This document shows, one piece after another, positions 1 to 5,400 of a stretch of DNA of 11,766 bases. The stretch spans positions 1 to 11,766 of the forward strand of contig JAHWIT010000064.1 in NCBI GenBank assembly GCA_019322455.1, given 5' to 3'. The stretch's first letter is position 1. Each line of letters begins with the position of its first letter. Below the pieces are notes generated by a model that ran no database searches, was not told the origin of the DNA, and saw only the letters and a list, made by a program, of their open reading frames with translations. The translations under genes were made by a program, and so were the position numbers. Origin of the DNA: Candidatus Woesearchaeota archaeon (lineage in GTDB: Archaea; Nanobdellota; Nanobdellia; Woesearchaeales; WJKL01).

Positions 1-1721
1 AAACTGCATGCATTCTGTCCAGAGGATATTGCTGAAGCAGAAGCCCCAGAACCAGATGTTCCTGTATAATCATCAAAATCAGAGCAGTAATGTGTTGCCT
101 GCCCGTCGCTCATTACAACCATAAATTTATTATTAGAACTGGAAACTAGCATATTTTTTGCTCTGTTTATACCGCAGCATATACAAGTTCCTCCTCCAGC
201 AGAATATGAATTTATCTCATTTTCAAGATTAATCTTAATATCAGTTATAGGCTCAACACTATCCACACTTGAATCATAACTTACTAATCCAACTTTATTT
301 CCAGTTAAATTCAGCACAACATCAATAAATTCAAGATCAGCTTCTTTTGCAAGCTCCATCTTTGTATTAATGCACGTTGTTCCATTAAGAACTTGATGAT
401 TTCTTGTTCTTCCTGAAGCGCATGTTCCGCACTCATCTCCTGAACATGAACCAGTATAAGGGCAGTCTCTTGTAAACCACCACCAGCATCCAAAAAACCA
501 AAATCCACAACATTCATATTGGCATATCTCTGTTTCTGCATATTCCCCGCAGTCATCCATGCTTCCAGAAACATCTGTTACAAGAACAGAATCAGAAGGC
601 TCTCCAGAAGTAATATTAATAGCCTCACTAATATTTACTCCCATCCTTATTGGAATTGTTTGAGGATCTAATTCCAGAGAAATATTAGTCAGATTCACTA
701 TTTGATCGCTGGATGACCCAGCCCCAGTAAACATTGTTTCATTTCCAATATTCAAATAAGTTGTTCCATTATTATAAAAATGAAGATAAATATCAATAGA
801 ATTAAGAGTGCCAGGAATATCAAATGAAGAATAAAGATTAATTATTCCCCTTATTCCTGGAAAATAATAATATTCTATTCCAGGAGTTTTATTTTGTATA
901 AATTCCTGCGTTCTATATTCTACCTTTACATAACCTCCTGCAGCATAAGATTTATTTAGATCTCCTGAAAAATACAAGGAAATATTATTTCTTGTGTTAT
1001 TTAAGAATAAGTTATTGCAGGAAGATATATTCCACCTTGTTGATGACATATTATTTAGAATAGGAGTAAATGATGAACAAAAATTTTCATTAATATAAAG
1101 ATCAAAATCATTTCCTGCGTCTAACTCGATAAAAGATGATACAATAACAGCATCAGAAGGAATAAATTCAAGCTGTTTTGAAATATTTCCCTGTCCAACA
1201 AAACCCCCAAAATAAGCATAAGCAGCTGTCTTCTTCTCTCTAATACTTTCCAAATAAGCCCTGGAACTTGTGCCGTCTATAGGCTTCTTTCTTTCATAAC
1301 CAGATATCATTGTTCTTGCTGAAGCCCTTGAAGAATAAGAGGATTTATTTTTTGTATATATTAAATCATTGCTAACCCATATTCCAAATCCTAATCTTTC
1401 AGGCAACAGATTATAGGTTATATTATCAATAAAACTTCTTGCTATATCAAATTTTTCAAATGCCCAAAATTCTCCAACCTGCTGCAGAATAGAATTATTT
1501 ATATCAGTTATATTTCCATTTGCAATAAGTTCATCTACATAACTGTTGTTTAATTCATTTATCTTCAGATTGTTTAGAGAATTTATAATGTCTTGTGAAA
1601 GATAATTAAGATGTATTGCTTGCTGCTTATTGATATAAGCAGAAGATAATATAATTATACCCATAAGTAATACAGATGCTGCAAGCAATGCATCTATTGT
1701 AAAGAATATTCCCTTCTTCAT
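1..1721 (-). CDS. VWA-domain surface protein with pilin-like N-terminus and Cys-rich insertion (C-terminus cut by window edge)
   Basis: An open frame of 573 codons runs from ATG at 1721 to the left edge with no stop, so the C-terminus is missing. The N-terminus begins MKKGIFFTID and continues into a hydrophobic helix (about residues 5-27), resembling an archaeal class III signal peptide with possible cleavage after Gly4. Residues about 30-375 are Asn/Ser/Tyr-rich with many N-glycosylation sequons, as in secreted proteins. A von Willebrand A domain begins near 376: MIDAS DxSxS is D383-V-S-G-S387, the MIDAS Thr is probably T512 (GGGT) and the Asp D539 (SDG). Ten cysteines lie between residues 391 and 450, with more at 513-516. 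The ATG overlaps the upstream stop as ATGA, which implies translational coupling, and an AGGT motif stands 6 nt before it. An ATG two codons upstream is possible. I infer a metal-binding adhesin on the cell surface or pilus; the ligand is unknown. Confidence 0.88.
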   Translation of the reverse strand, partial: MKKGIFFTIDALLAASVLLMGIIILSSAYINKQQAIHLNYLSQDIINSLNNLKINELNNSYVDELIANGNITDINNSILQQVGEFWAFEKFDIARSFIDNITYNLLPERLGFGIWVSNDLIYTKNKSSYSSRASARTMISGYERKKPIDGTSSRAYLESIREKKTAAYAYFGGFVGQGNISKQLEFIPSDAVIVSSFIELDAGNDFDLYINENFCSSFTPILNNMSSTRWNISSCNNLFLNNTRNNISLYFSGDLNKSYAAGGYVKVEYRTQEFIQNKTPGIEYYYFPGIRGIINLYSSFDIPGTLNSIDIYLHFYNNGTTYLNIGNETMFTGAGSSSDQIVNLTNISLELDPQTIPIRMGVNISEAINITSGEPSDSVLVTDVSGSMDDCGEYAETEICQYECCGFWFFGCWWWFTRDCPYTGSCSGDECGTCASGRTRNHQVLNGTTCINTKMELAKEADLEFIDVVLNLTGNKVGLVSYDSSVDSVEPITDIKINLENEINSYSAGGGTCICCGINRAKNMLVSSSNNKFMVVMSDGQATHYCSDFDDYTGTSGSGASASAISSGQNACS

Positions 1722-2200
1722 TGCCATACCTGTATCACCATAGATATTAATCTTGAATTATAAATAACAACTCTTGTAATAGAAACAAGATTTACATGAT
1801 CTGTTGGCTCTAATCCAATACCTTGTCCACTATCAATCAATATCCTATTCCCATTAATTTCCTCCAAATAAAAATAATAATCATAAGGAGTTCCAAACTT
1901 TGTTCTTGTTTCTTGATAGGTCATATTATTAAACATATCAAGTTTTTCTTGCACTAATCTTTGATTGCCATCTGTAAGTCCAATTATTTTAACATTACTT
2001 TGATTCCAATCAACAGGAGATCCTTTAGTAATCAAAGAACTGCTTATTGATTTTGCCTCCATCATTAAGTCAGAAGTTATCTCAGTAGGATTCTGCTCAA
2101 GACTGTGTGCATACTCATAATAAATAAAAATAACTATAACAAATATAAGAACACCAATCATAAAATCTGTATACCACACCTGCGCTTTCTTAGTATTCAT
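1718..2200 (-). CDS. pilin-like membrane-anchored secreted protein
   Basis: A 160-residue protein starting MNTKKAQVWYTDF, with one hydrophobic segment at about residues 12-28. The KKA/Q junction after Ala6 looks like a class III prepilin cleavage site, but the acidic residue is Asp at +6 rather than the Glu at +5 seen in the two upstream genes. The remaining roughly 130 residues are polar and probably extracellular, with NMT and NQS sequons. It is third in the operon: 42 nt separate it from the preceding gene, and its TGA overlaps the ATG of the VWA gene as ATGA. The close coupling suggests it is made together with the VWA protein, perhaps as a minor pilin or filament tip partner. No specific family is recognised beyond the signal; the pilus role is inferred from signal and neighbours. 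Confidence 0.8.
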   Translation of the reverse strand: MNTKKAQVWYTDFMIGVLIFVIVIFIYYEYAHSLEQNPTEITSDLMMEAKSISSSLITKGSPVDWNQSNVKIIGLTDGNQRLVQEKLDMFNNMTYQETRTKFGTPYDYYFYLEEINGNRILIDSGQGIGLEPTDHVNLVSITRVVIYNSRLISMVIQVWQ

Positions 2201-2242
2201 TTTCTCAAAAAAAATATCTTCAAAATGATTTTCAGTGCCTTT

Positions 2243-2635
2243 TTAATTCAAGTAAATTATACTATTAGTCTTATTTATTGTATTATTGCCTTTTTGGATA
2301 TTTCCTATAATAAAAGGAACATTTAATACATATTCATAATCTTCAGTATTTGTAAGAAGAGTATTATTGATTATTTGTATTGTATAACTTATTTCTTCAA
2401 GCTCTGAAGGGACATTAAATATTCTTGTATAACCATCTTCAACATTTGCTGCCATAATCAGCTCATGCTGTACCATAACACTTACATCTTTTAGCAAACT
2501 TCTCTCTTTTTCACTCCTTAATTCATCAAATTCACTCCTTGTACTGGCAACAAAAACAACCATAACCATAAACGCCAATCCTATCAAAAAAACAAACTCC
2601 ATTGATACTTGAGCCTGTTTTAATTGCTTACCCAT
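2243..2635 (-). CDS. class III signal peptide pilin-like protein
   Basis: A 130-residue protein with N-terminus MGKQLKQAQVSMEFVFLIG. The QVSMEF motif matches the archaeal class III (prepilin) signal. The predicted cleavage is between Ala8 and Gln9, placing Glu13 at mature position +5, where type IV pilin-like proteins carry a conserved Glu. A hydrophobic helix spans about residues 14-31. A charged helical stretch follows (SEFDELRSEKERSLLKDV), then a probably beta-rich tail with Asn-Thr/Asn-Lys-Thr sequons. The gene overlaps the end of the upstream pilin-like gene by 16 nt, so the two are almost certainly cotranscribed and translationally coupled. A prepilin peptidase would process it at the membrane. 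Whether it is a major or minor subunit cannot be told from sequence. Confidence 0.85.
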   Translation of the reverse strand: MGKQLKQAQVSMEFVFLIGLAFMVMVVFVASTRSEFDELRSEKERSLLKDVSVMVQHELIMAANVEDGYTRIFNVPSELEEISYTIQIINNTLLTNTEDYEYVLNVPFIIGNIQKGNNTINKTNSIIYLN

Positions 2636-3024
2636 ACATAATCCCCTTTTGACTCAACAACTATGTTATAAACTCCCGACTCTGAAGAAATACTGCCGTT
2701 TATAGGAACAGGGCTATATTTAACAACTTGACTAATTCCATTTAATTTTTTTACAAAAAAAACAACCTCATTGTTTCCAATAGTTATCATATCGATATTT
2801 TTAGGTATATACACTCTAAAAGTCACTCTAGAAGAATTTCCAAGATAATAAACAGATTCAGCAGAATCAACAATCTTTGAAGCAATATTATCAGCCTGAT
2901 TTGCAATAATATTTTCATTTATTTCAGCTGAATGAGAATTAAAAATAAGAATCAAAGGGATAGTAATAGCAGCAACAAATCCAATAATCAAAAGATATTC
3001 CATACTAACTTGTGCTTTATTCAT
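2620..3024 (-). CDS. class III signal peptide pilin-like protein, first gene of the pilin operon
   Basis: A 134-residue protein starting MNKAQVSMEYLLIIGF. QVSMEY is a near-perfect archaeal class III signal motif. Cleavage is predicted after Ala4, leaving Gln at +1 and Glu9 at +5, followed by a hydrophobic helix to about residue 28. The rest is a short, probably beta-rich extracellular domain with an NSS sequon. The start is well supported: a GGGG Shine-Dalgarno-like block at 3031-3034 lies 6 nt before the ATG, and a TATA box at 3062-3070 predicts a transcript start near 3040. This is the first gene of a four-gene operon reading leftwards off the window. The most likely product is a structural subunit of a type IV pilus-like filament. 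Confidence 0.87.
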   Translation of the reverse strand: MNKAQVSMEYLLIIGFVAAITIPLILIFNSHSAEINENIIANQADNIASKIVDSAESVYYLGNSSRVTFRVYIPKNIDMITIGNNEVVFFVKKLNGISQVVKYSPVPINGSISSESGVYNIVVESKGDYVWVSN

Positions 3025-3061
3025 TCTATACCCCTTTTTTAGTTTTAAAGTGTATAATTCA

Positions 3062-3070
3062 TTTATAAAT
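3062..3070 (-). promoter_or_regulatory. TATA box of the pilin operon
   Basis: On the minus strand this reads ATTTATAAA, about 42 nt before the ATG at 3024. The expected transcript start near 3040 leaves a leader of about 16 nt that contains the GGGG ribosome-binding block at 3031-3034. It is divergent from the tRNA-Gln(CUG) promoter at 3105-3112. Confidence 0.6.
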
Positions 3071-3104
3071 TTAACTTATTTATCAGAAGAGAATCATAGG
3101 AATC

Positions 3105-3112
3105 TTTAAAAA
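3105..3112 (+). promoter_or_regulatory. TATA box of tRNA-Gln(CUG)
   Basis: TTTAAAAA is centred about 30 nt upstream of the first tRNA base (3138), the usual archaeal TATA spacing for a transcript starting at or just before the tRNA. Confidence 0.5.
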
Positions 3113-3175
3113 GAATAATAAATTTTTTCTATACTAAAGCCCTGTAGTCTAGTGGTCAAGGATATCAGGTTCTGG

Positions 3176-3207
3176 TAAGCGAAGAGTTCCAAGCTTCGCT
3201 TGGAGAT
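3176..3207 (+). other. tRNA intron, 32 nt, canonical position 37/38
   Basis: The transcript folds into a textbook hBHBh' structure. Exon TTCT (3170-3173) pairs with intron GGAG (3202-3205) as the 4-bp central helix. The 5' bulge is GG^T (3174-3176) and the 3' bulge AT^C (3206-3208). The intron arm is an 8-bp stem AAGCGAAG/CTTCGCTT (3177-3184 with 3194-3201) with a 9-nt loop. Cutting at the carets removes 32 nt and restores a 7-nt anticodon loop. Confidence 0.9.
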
Positions 3208-3228
3208 CCCTGAAGACCACGGTTCGAA

Positions 3229-3260
3229 TATGAAGCTCTGCTTCAGGAGTTTCGCGAAAA
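3229..3260 (+). other. tRNA intron, 32 nt, T-loop position 59/60
   Basis: Exon TTCG (3223-3226) pairs with intron CGAA (3255-3258). The 3' bulge is AA^T (3259-3261). The 5' bulge is AA^TA, one base longer than the canonical 3 nt, so this is a slightly relaxed BHB. The intron arm pairs GAAGCTCT (3232-3239) with GGAGTTTC (3246-3253), with two G-U pairs and a 6-nt loop. Splicing gives T-loop TTCGAAT. Introns at 59/60 are known from Thermoproteales tRNAs. Confidence 0.82.
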
Positions 3261-3275
3261 TCCGTGCAGGGCTAC

Positions 3276-3284
3276 TTTATTTTT
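3276..3284 (+). terminator. oligo-T terminator after tRNA-Gln(CUG)
   Basis: A T-rich run (TTTATTTTT) starts two bases after the discriminator base, the usual archaeal U-tract termination signal after a tRNA. Confidence 0.5.
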
Positions 3285-3292
3285 CCAAAAAA

Positions 3293-3300
3293 TTATTAAA
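3293..3300 (+). promoter_or_regulatory. TATA box and small inverted repeat before the winged-helix gene
   Basis: TTATTAAA is centred about 26 nt before the ATG at 3323, implying a leaderless or near-leaderless transcript. Between box and start, 3308-3319 reads GTATAACTATAC, a 5-bp inverted repeat with a 2-bp spacer. It could be an autoregulatory operator, but short AT-rich repeats of this kind also occur by chance. Confidence 0.4.
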
Positions 3301-3322
3301 CTCTAAAGTATAACTATACAGT

Positions 3323-3688
3323 ATGGGGGTCAAATTATCAAAAAAACATCAGTTTGTACTTTATTCTCTAATGGAATATCTAAAAAAGATAAATAAAAAA
3401 TTCCAAGATAAACCATTAGAAGCCTCTGTTTCAAAGATTGATTTTATTAGACTTCTTCAAAATCTTACAATTATAGAAAAATCACAAAGGGGATTATATA
3501 AAAACTTAGAAATATTAGAAAAAAAGAAATTAATAGCATATGAAAACAAATTTCTAAAATTAACACAAAGAGGACTAAAAACTGTAAAAGAAAAAGAAAC
3601 TGAATTAAATCCTTATATTAAATTAATTGTAGATCTAGAAAAACAAAACATAAAGATTTCTAAATCTCCACAAACTTATTTTAAATAG
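3323..3688 (+). CDS. small winged-helix-like protein, possible DNA-binding regulator
   Basis: A 121-residue cytoplasmic protein with no signal peptide or membrane segment. Residues about 43-90 resemble a winged helix: a helix around the IEKSQRGLYKNLEILEKKKLI segment looks like a recognition helix, followed by a short beta wing (AYENKFLKLTQRG). The LEILEKKKLI...LKLTQRG pattern is common in archaeal wHTH proteins. The N-terminal 40 residues are Lys-rich helices. The ATG lies 48 nt after tRNA-Gln(CUG), has its own TATA box and no Shine-Dalgarno, consistent with leaderless expression. It sits alone between two tRNA-Gln genes on the same strand. I cannot name a family or target; a transcription or RNA-binding role is inferred only from the fold pattern. 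Confidence 0.75.
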   Translation: MGVKLSKKHQFVLYSLMEYLKKINKKFQDKPLEASVSKIDFIRLLQNLTIIEKSQRGLYKNLEILEKKKLIAYENKFLKLTQRGLKTVKEKETELNPYIKLIVDLEKQNIKISKSPQTYFK

Positions 3689-3707
3689 AATTCTGAAAAA
3701 AGAATAA

Positions 3708-3716
3708 TTTTATAAA
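3708..3716 (+). promoter_or_regulatory. TATA box of tRNA-Gln(UUG)
   Basis: TTTTATAAA is centred about 29 nt upstream of the first base of the tRNA at 3741. It lies in the gap after the winged-helix gene, so the tRNA appears to have its own promoter. Confidence 0.6.
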
Positions 3717-3762
3717 GAAAATTGTTTCACTTTAATCTATAGCCCCATAGTGTAGCGGTCAA

Positions 3763-3807
3763 TTGAAAATTTCGATTTTCAAAGTAAAATCGAAGATTTT
3801 AGACCAA
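3763..3807 (+). other. tRNA intron, 45 nt, D-loop position 21/22
   Basis: This is a perfect BHB. Exon GGTC (3757-3760) pairs with intron GACC (3802-3805). The bulges are AA^T on both sides (3761-3763 and 3806-3808). The intron arm runs TGAAA with GATTTTA bases, one A-A mismatch, then a 9-bp stem TTCGATTTT/AAAATCGAA (3771-3779 with 3786-3794) closing a 6-nt loop. Splicing restores D-loop AGCGGTCAA followed by the D-stem strand TCAT. Confidence 0.9.
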
Positions 3808-3844
3808 TCATAACGGATTTTGGATCCGTTGACGGCGGTTCGAA

Positions 3845-3859
3845 AACTTTGCTCGAAAA
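3845..3859 (+). other. tRNA micro-intron, 15 nt, T-loop position 59/60
   Basis: The T-loop is 22 nt and must lose 15 to become TTCGAAT. Exon TTCG (3839-3842) pairs with intron CGAA (3854-3857). The 3' bulge AA^T and the 5' exon bases AA match the other gene. The 8 bases inside (3846-3853, ACTTTGCT) cannot form a real stem, so the structure is a helix closed by a loop rather than a full BHB. The same site and the same pairing as the 32-nt intron in tRNA-Gln(CUG) support it. Confidence 0.75.
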
Positions 3860-3870
3860 TCCGCCTGGGG

Positions 3871-5313
3871 CTACTTTTTTATTTCTATCCTTCGAAATGG
3901 CTCTTTTATCCTTCTTGCTGCATATTCGCTTGATAATTCTAAATTATCAAATTGAGAAACAGTCGCAAAAACACCTAAATCCATATCTCTAACTTTTTTA
4001 TAAATATTAATTGCCTCATCTCTTCTTCCTAAAAGATCTAACATATGTGCTTGAAAGATTAAAGAAGTTCCATAAGGAAGGGGACAATCTTTATTACTTT
4101 TTTCCTCCATTTTTTCAAAAACAGACAATGATTTATCATATTCTCCAGAAACATATAATGCAAGTCCTACATAACATAAGAAAACAGGATTAGCAAGTTT
4201 TTGAAGCCAATCTTTTGAATAATTTTCAGCAAGTTTTTGATATGCTTCCTGATTATCTTGAGAACGTGCTTCGTTAATCATTCTATTTATTTTCCTTATT
4301 TTTTTTTGATCACATCCCCAATCATCAATATAACCTTTATAAGTATCAACTTCTATAACTGAAACGTCTCTTAGATTCCTAACAAAATTGTATAGTTCTC
4401 TAAAAAAATTTTCTGGTTCATCCTCAAAAGGACAATGGGATGAGTGTTCAAAAACTTTTAATTTTGCTTTTGGATGATTTGCATAAACCAATTCTATTTT
4501 ATCAGAATTCCATGTTAAATCCCATCTACTTTCTAAAATTAATGTAGATATTGGACAGCTATTAAAGGCTCCAGTTAAATCAATTTCTTTTATTTCGTCA
4601 CTTATTCTATCTGCAAAATTTTTATCATAATTACATTCACAAAGAGCAATATGAGCAATTTGTTCTAAGGATGGTTTATAGTAGAATTGACGTTTCCAAT
4701 CTCCATTCAAAAATTTATTATAGACGTTTTGAACAATTGAAAGATTTTCACTTTCTTCAATCTCTTTTATTTTCTCTTTTTCTTGATCTGAAATAAAATC
4801 GAATTGTCTTGAAGGTTTCAACAACTTCGAAACAGCAGGCATTGAACAAACTAAAACTAATCCATTTAGATTTTCAGGATATGTTGTAGCATAAGATTGA
4901 GCTAATAAACCTCCATAAGAATGACCCAAGACAATCCATTTATCGATATTTAAAGTCTTACGTAAATTTTCTAAATCATCAACTGCCTGTTCAACAGAAT
5001 ATCCTAAACCTTCTTTTACATCTGATAAACCACATCCTCTTTGATCATAATAGATAACATTTGCAAATTCTTTTGCTCTAGAAAAATGAGGATGAAAATA
5101 ATGATGAGATATACCAGGCCCCCCATGAACAAGAACTATATCAGTTCCTTCTCCTTCTTGTTCTATATAAAGTTCACAATCTCCAATATCAATTTTTTGT
5201 TTATTTAATCCTTCTGTTTGATCACAAAGTCTAGAAATTTTAGGTACATCTAAAACTAAATCTTCTAAATGAATTTTCCTGTCAAATATGGTTTCTCTTC
5301 TTTCTTTTTTCAT
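3871..5313 (-). CDS. alpha/beta hydrolase (peptidase S33, proline iminopeptidase-like) with C-terminal TPR-like domain
   Basis: A 480-residue cytoplasmic protein without signal peptide. Residues about 40-315 are an alpha/beta hydrolase: the HGGPG oxyanion motif (63-67), YYDQRGCGLSD (88-98), nucleophile elbow GHSYGG with Ser132, and likely acid Asp265 and base His293 (SSH). HGGPG plus DQRG is characteristic of the S33 proline iminopeptidase group, which removes N-terminal residues from small peptides; related enzymes hydrolyse esters or amides, so the substrate is uncertain. S33 enzymes are usually about 290-320 residues. The extra 160 form helices with TPR-like repeats (about 375-445, e.g. 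ALYVSGEYDKSLSVFEKM and LLGRRDEAINIYKKV). The gene has its own TATA box. Its TAG stop lies in the last three bases of the convergent tRNA gene. With an IS on the other side, it may be an acquired accessory gene. Confidence 0.9.
   Translation of the reverse strand: MKKERRETIFDRKIHLEDLVLDVPKISRLCDQTEGLNKQKIDIGDCELYIEQEGEGTDIVLVHGGPGISHHYFHPHFSRAKEFANVIYYDQRGCGLSDVKEGLGYSVEQAVDDLENLRKTLNIDKWIVLGHSYGGLLAQSYATTYPENLNGLVLVCSMPAVSKLLKPSRQFDFISDQEKEKIKEIEESENLSIVQNVYNKFLNGDWKRQFYYKPSLEQIAHIALCECNYDKNFADRISDEIKEIDLTGAFNSCPISTLILESRWDLTWNSDKIELVYANHPKAKLKVFEHSSHCPFEDEPENFFRELYNFVRNLRDVSVIEVDTYKGYIDDWGCDQKKIRKINRMINEARSQDNQEAYQKLAENYSKDWLQKLANPVFLCYVGLALYVSGEYDKSLSVFEKMEEKSNKDCPLPYGTSLIFQAHMLDLLGRRDEAINIYKKVRDMDLGVFATVSQFDNLELSSEYAARRIKEPFRRIEIKK
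3875..3880 (+). terminator. oligo-T terminator of tRNA-Gln(UUG), inside the convergent hydrolase gene
   Basis: Six T residues begin two bases after the discriminator base. On the other strand the same bases form part of the last two lysine codons of the hydrolase gene. Confidence 0.5.
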
Positions 5314-5319
5314 CTTATA

Positions 5320-5335
5320 ACTACTAATAAGTAGT
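5320..5335. promoter_or_regulatory. inverted repeat at the hydrolase transcript start, possible operator
   Basis: ACTACT-AATA-AGTAGT is a perfect repeat with 6-bp arms. It lies 6 bases before the hydrolase ATG and overlaps the start site predicted from the TATA box. A repressor bound here would block initiation. There is no direct evidence for a binding protein. Confidence 0.4.
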
Positions 5336-5343
5336 ATAATTAA

Positions 5344-5351
5344 TATATAAA
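5344..5351 (-). promoter_or_regulatory. TATA box of the hydrolase gene
   Basis: The minus strand reads TTTATATA, about 35 nt before the ATG at 5313, predicting a very short leader (about 10 nt). No Shine-Dalgarno is seen. Confidence 0.55.
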
Positions 5352-5368
5352 GCTTTTGTTTTTAGTTC

Positions 5369-5400
5369 AAGATGTGCTAGGCCATGACATATGTCACCAG
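5369..5400 (+). repeat. left terminal inverted repeat of the IS
   Basis: Contains AAGATGTG, GGCC and TGACATATGTCACCAG. The 12 bases at 5385-5396 (TGACATATGTCA) are themselves a perfect palindrome. The repeat directly abuts the transposase stop codon at 5401-5403. Confidence 0.85.

Larger units (their letters stand above)
3138..3274 (+). tRNA. tRNA-Gln (anticodon CTG) with two introns, at 37/38 and 59/60
   Basis: Removing 3176-3207 and 3229-3260 leaves a 73-nt tRNA in which every arm closes. The acceptor stem is AGCCCTG (3138-3144) with CAGGGCT (3267-3273), discriminator A3274. The D-stem is GTCT/GGAT (3147-3150, 3160-3163), with two G-U pairs and a D-loop containing GG. The anticodon stem is TCAGG/CCTGA (3165-3169, 3209-3213) and the T-stem CACGG/CCGTG (3218-3222, 3262-3266) with spliced T-loop TTCGAAT. 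The spliced anticodon loop is TTCTGGC, giving anticodon CTG. A1-U72 is typical of archaeal tRNA-Gln, which is charged through Glu-tRNA-Gln and GatDE. CCA is not encoded. A generic tRNA finder may miss the gene because both the anticodon arm and T-loop are interrupted. Confidence 0.93.
3741..3873 (+). tRNA. tRNA-Gln (anticodon TTG) with introns in the D-loop (21/22) and T-loop (59/60)
   Basis: Removing 3763-3807 and 3845-3859 leaves a 73-nt tRNA. The acceptor is AGCCCCA/TGGGGCT (3741-3747, 3866-3872) and the discriminator A3873. The D-stem is GTGT/TCAT (3750-3753, 3808-3811), the anticodon stem ACGGA/TCCGT (3813-3817, 3825-3829) with an uninterrupted loop TTTTGGA, and the T-stem GGCGG/CCGCC (3834-3838, 3861-3865). 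The anticodon is TTG, reading CAA, and A1-U72 again marks tRNA-Gln. Unlike the CUG isoacceptor, it has no anticodon-loop intron. The final three bases, CTA, are also the stop codon of the hydrolase gene on the other strand. CCA is not encoded. Confidence 0.93.

Noticed and set aside
311..574. Minus-strand open frame of 87 codons
   Set aside because: It lies in another frame inside the VWA gene, which is open throughout and has recognisable motifs.
2105..2326. Plus-strand open frame of 73 codons antisense to the pilin-like genes
   Set aside because: Low-complexity Ile/Asn/Lys translation opposite two coding regions; no start signals.
3138..3873. Broken tRNA pseudogenes
   Set aside because: All stems pair completely after removal of BHB-supported introns and both genes have TATA boxes and oligo-T ends.
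4011..4193. Plus-strand open frame of 60 codons
   Set aside because: Antisense to the hydrolase TPR-like tail, no promoter or family signal.
3834..5400. Genomic island between the tRNA-Gln 3' end and a duplicated attachment site
   Set aside because: No repeat of the tRNA 3' end was seen downstream and no integrase gene other than the IS transposase is present.
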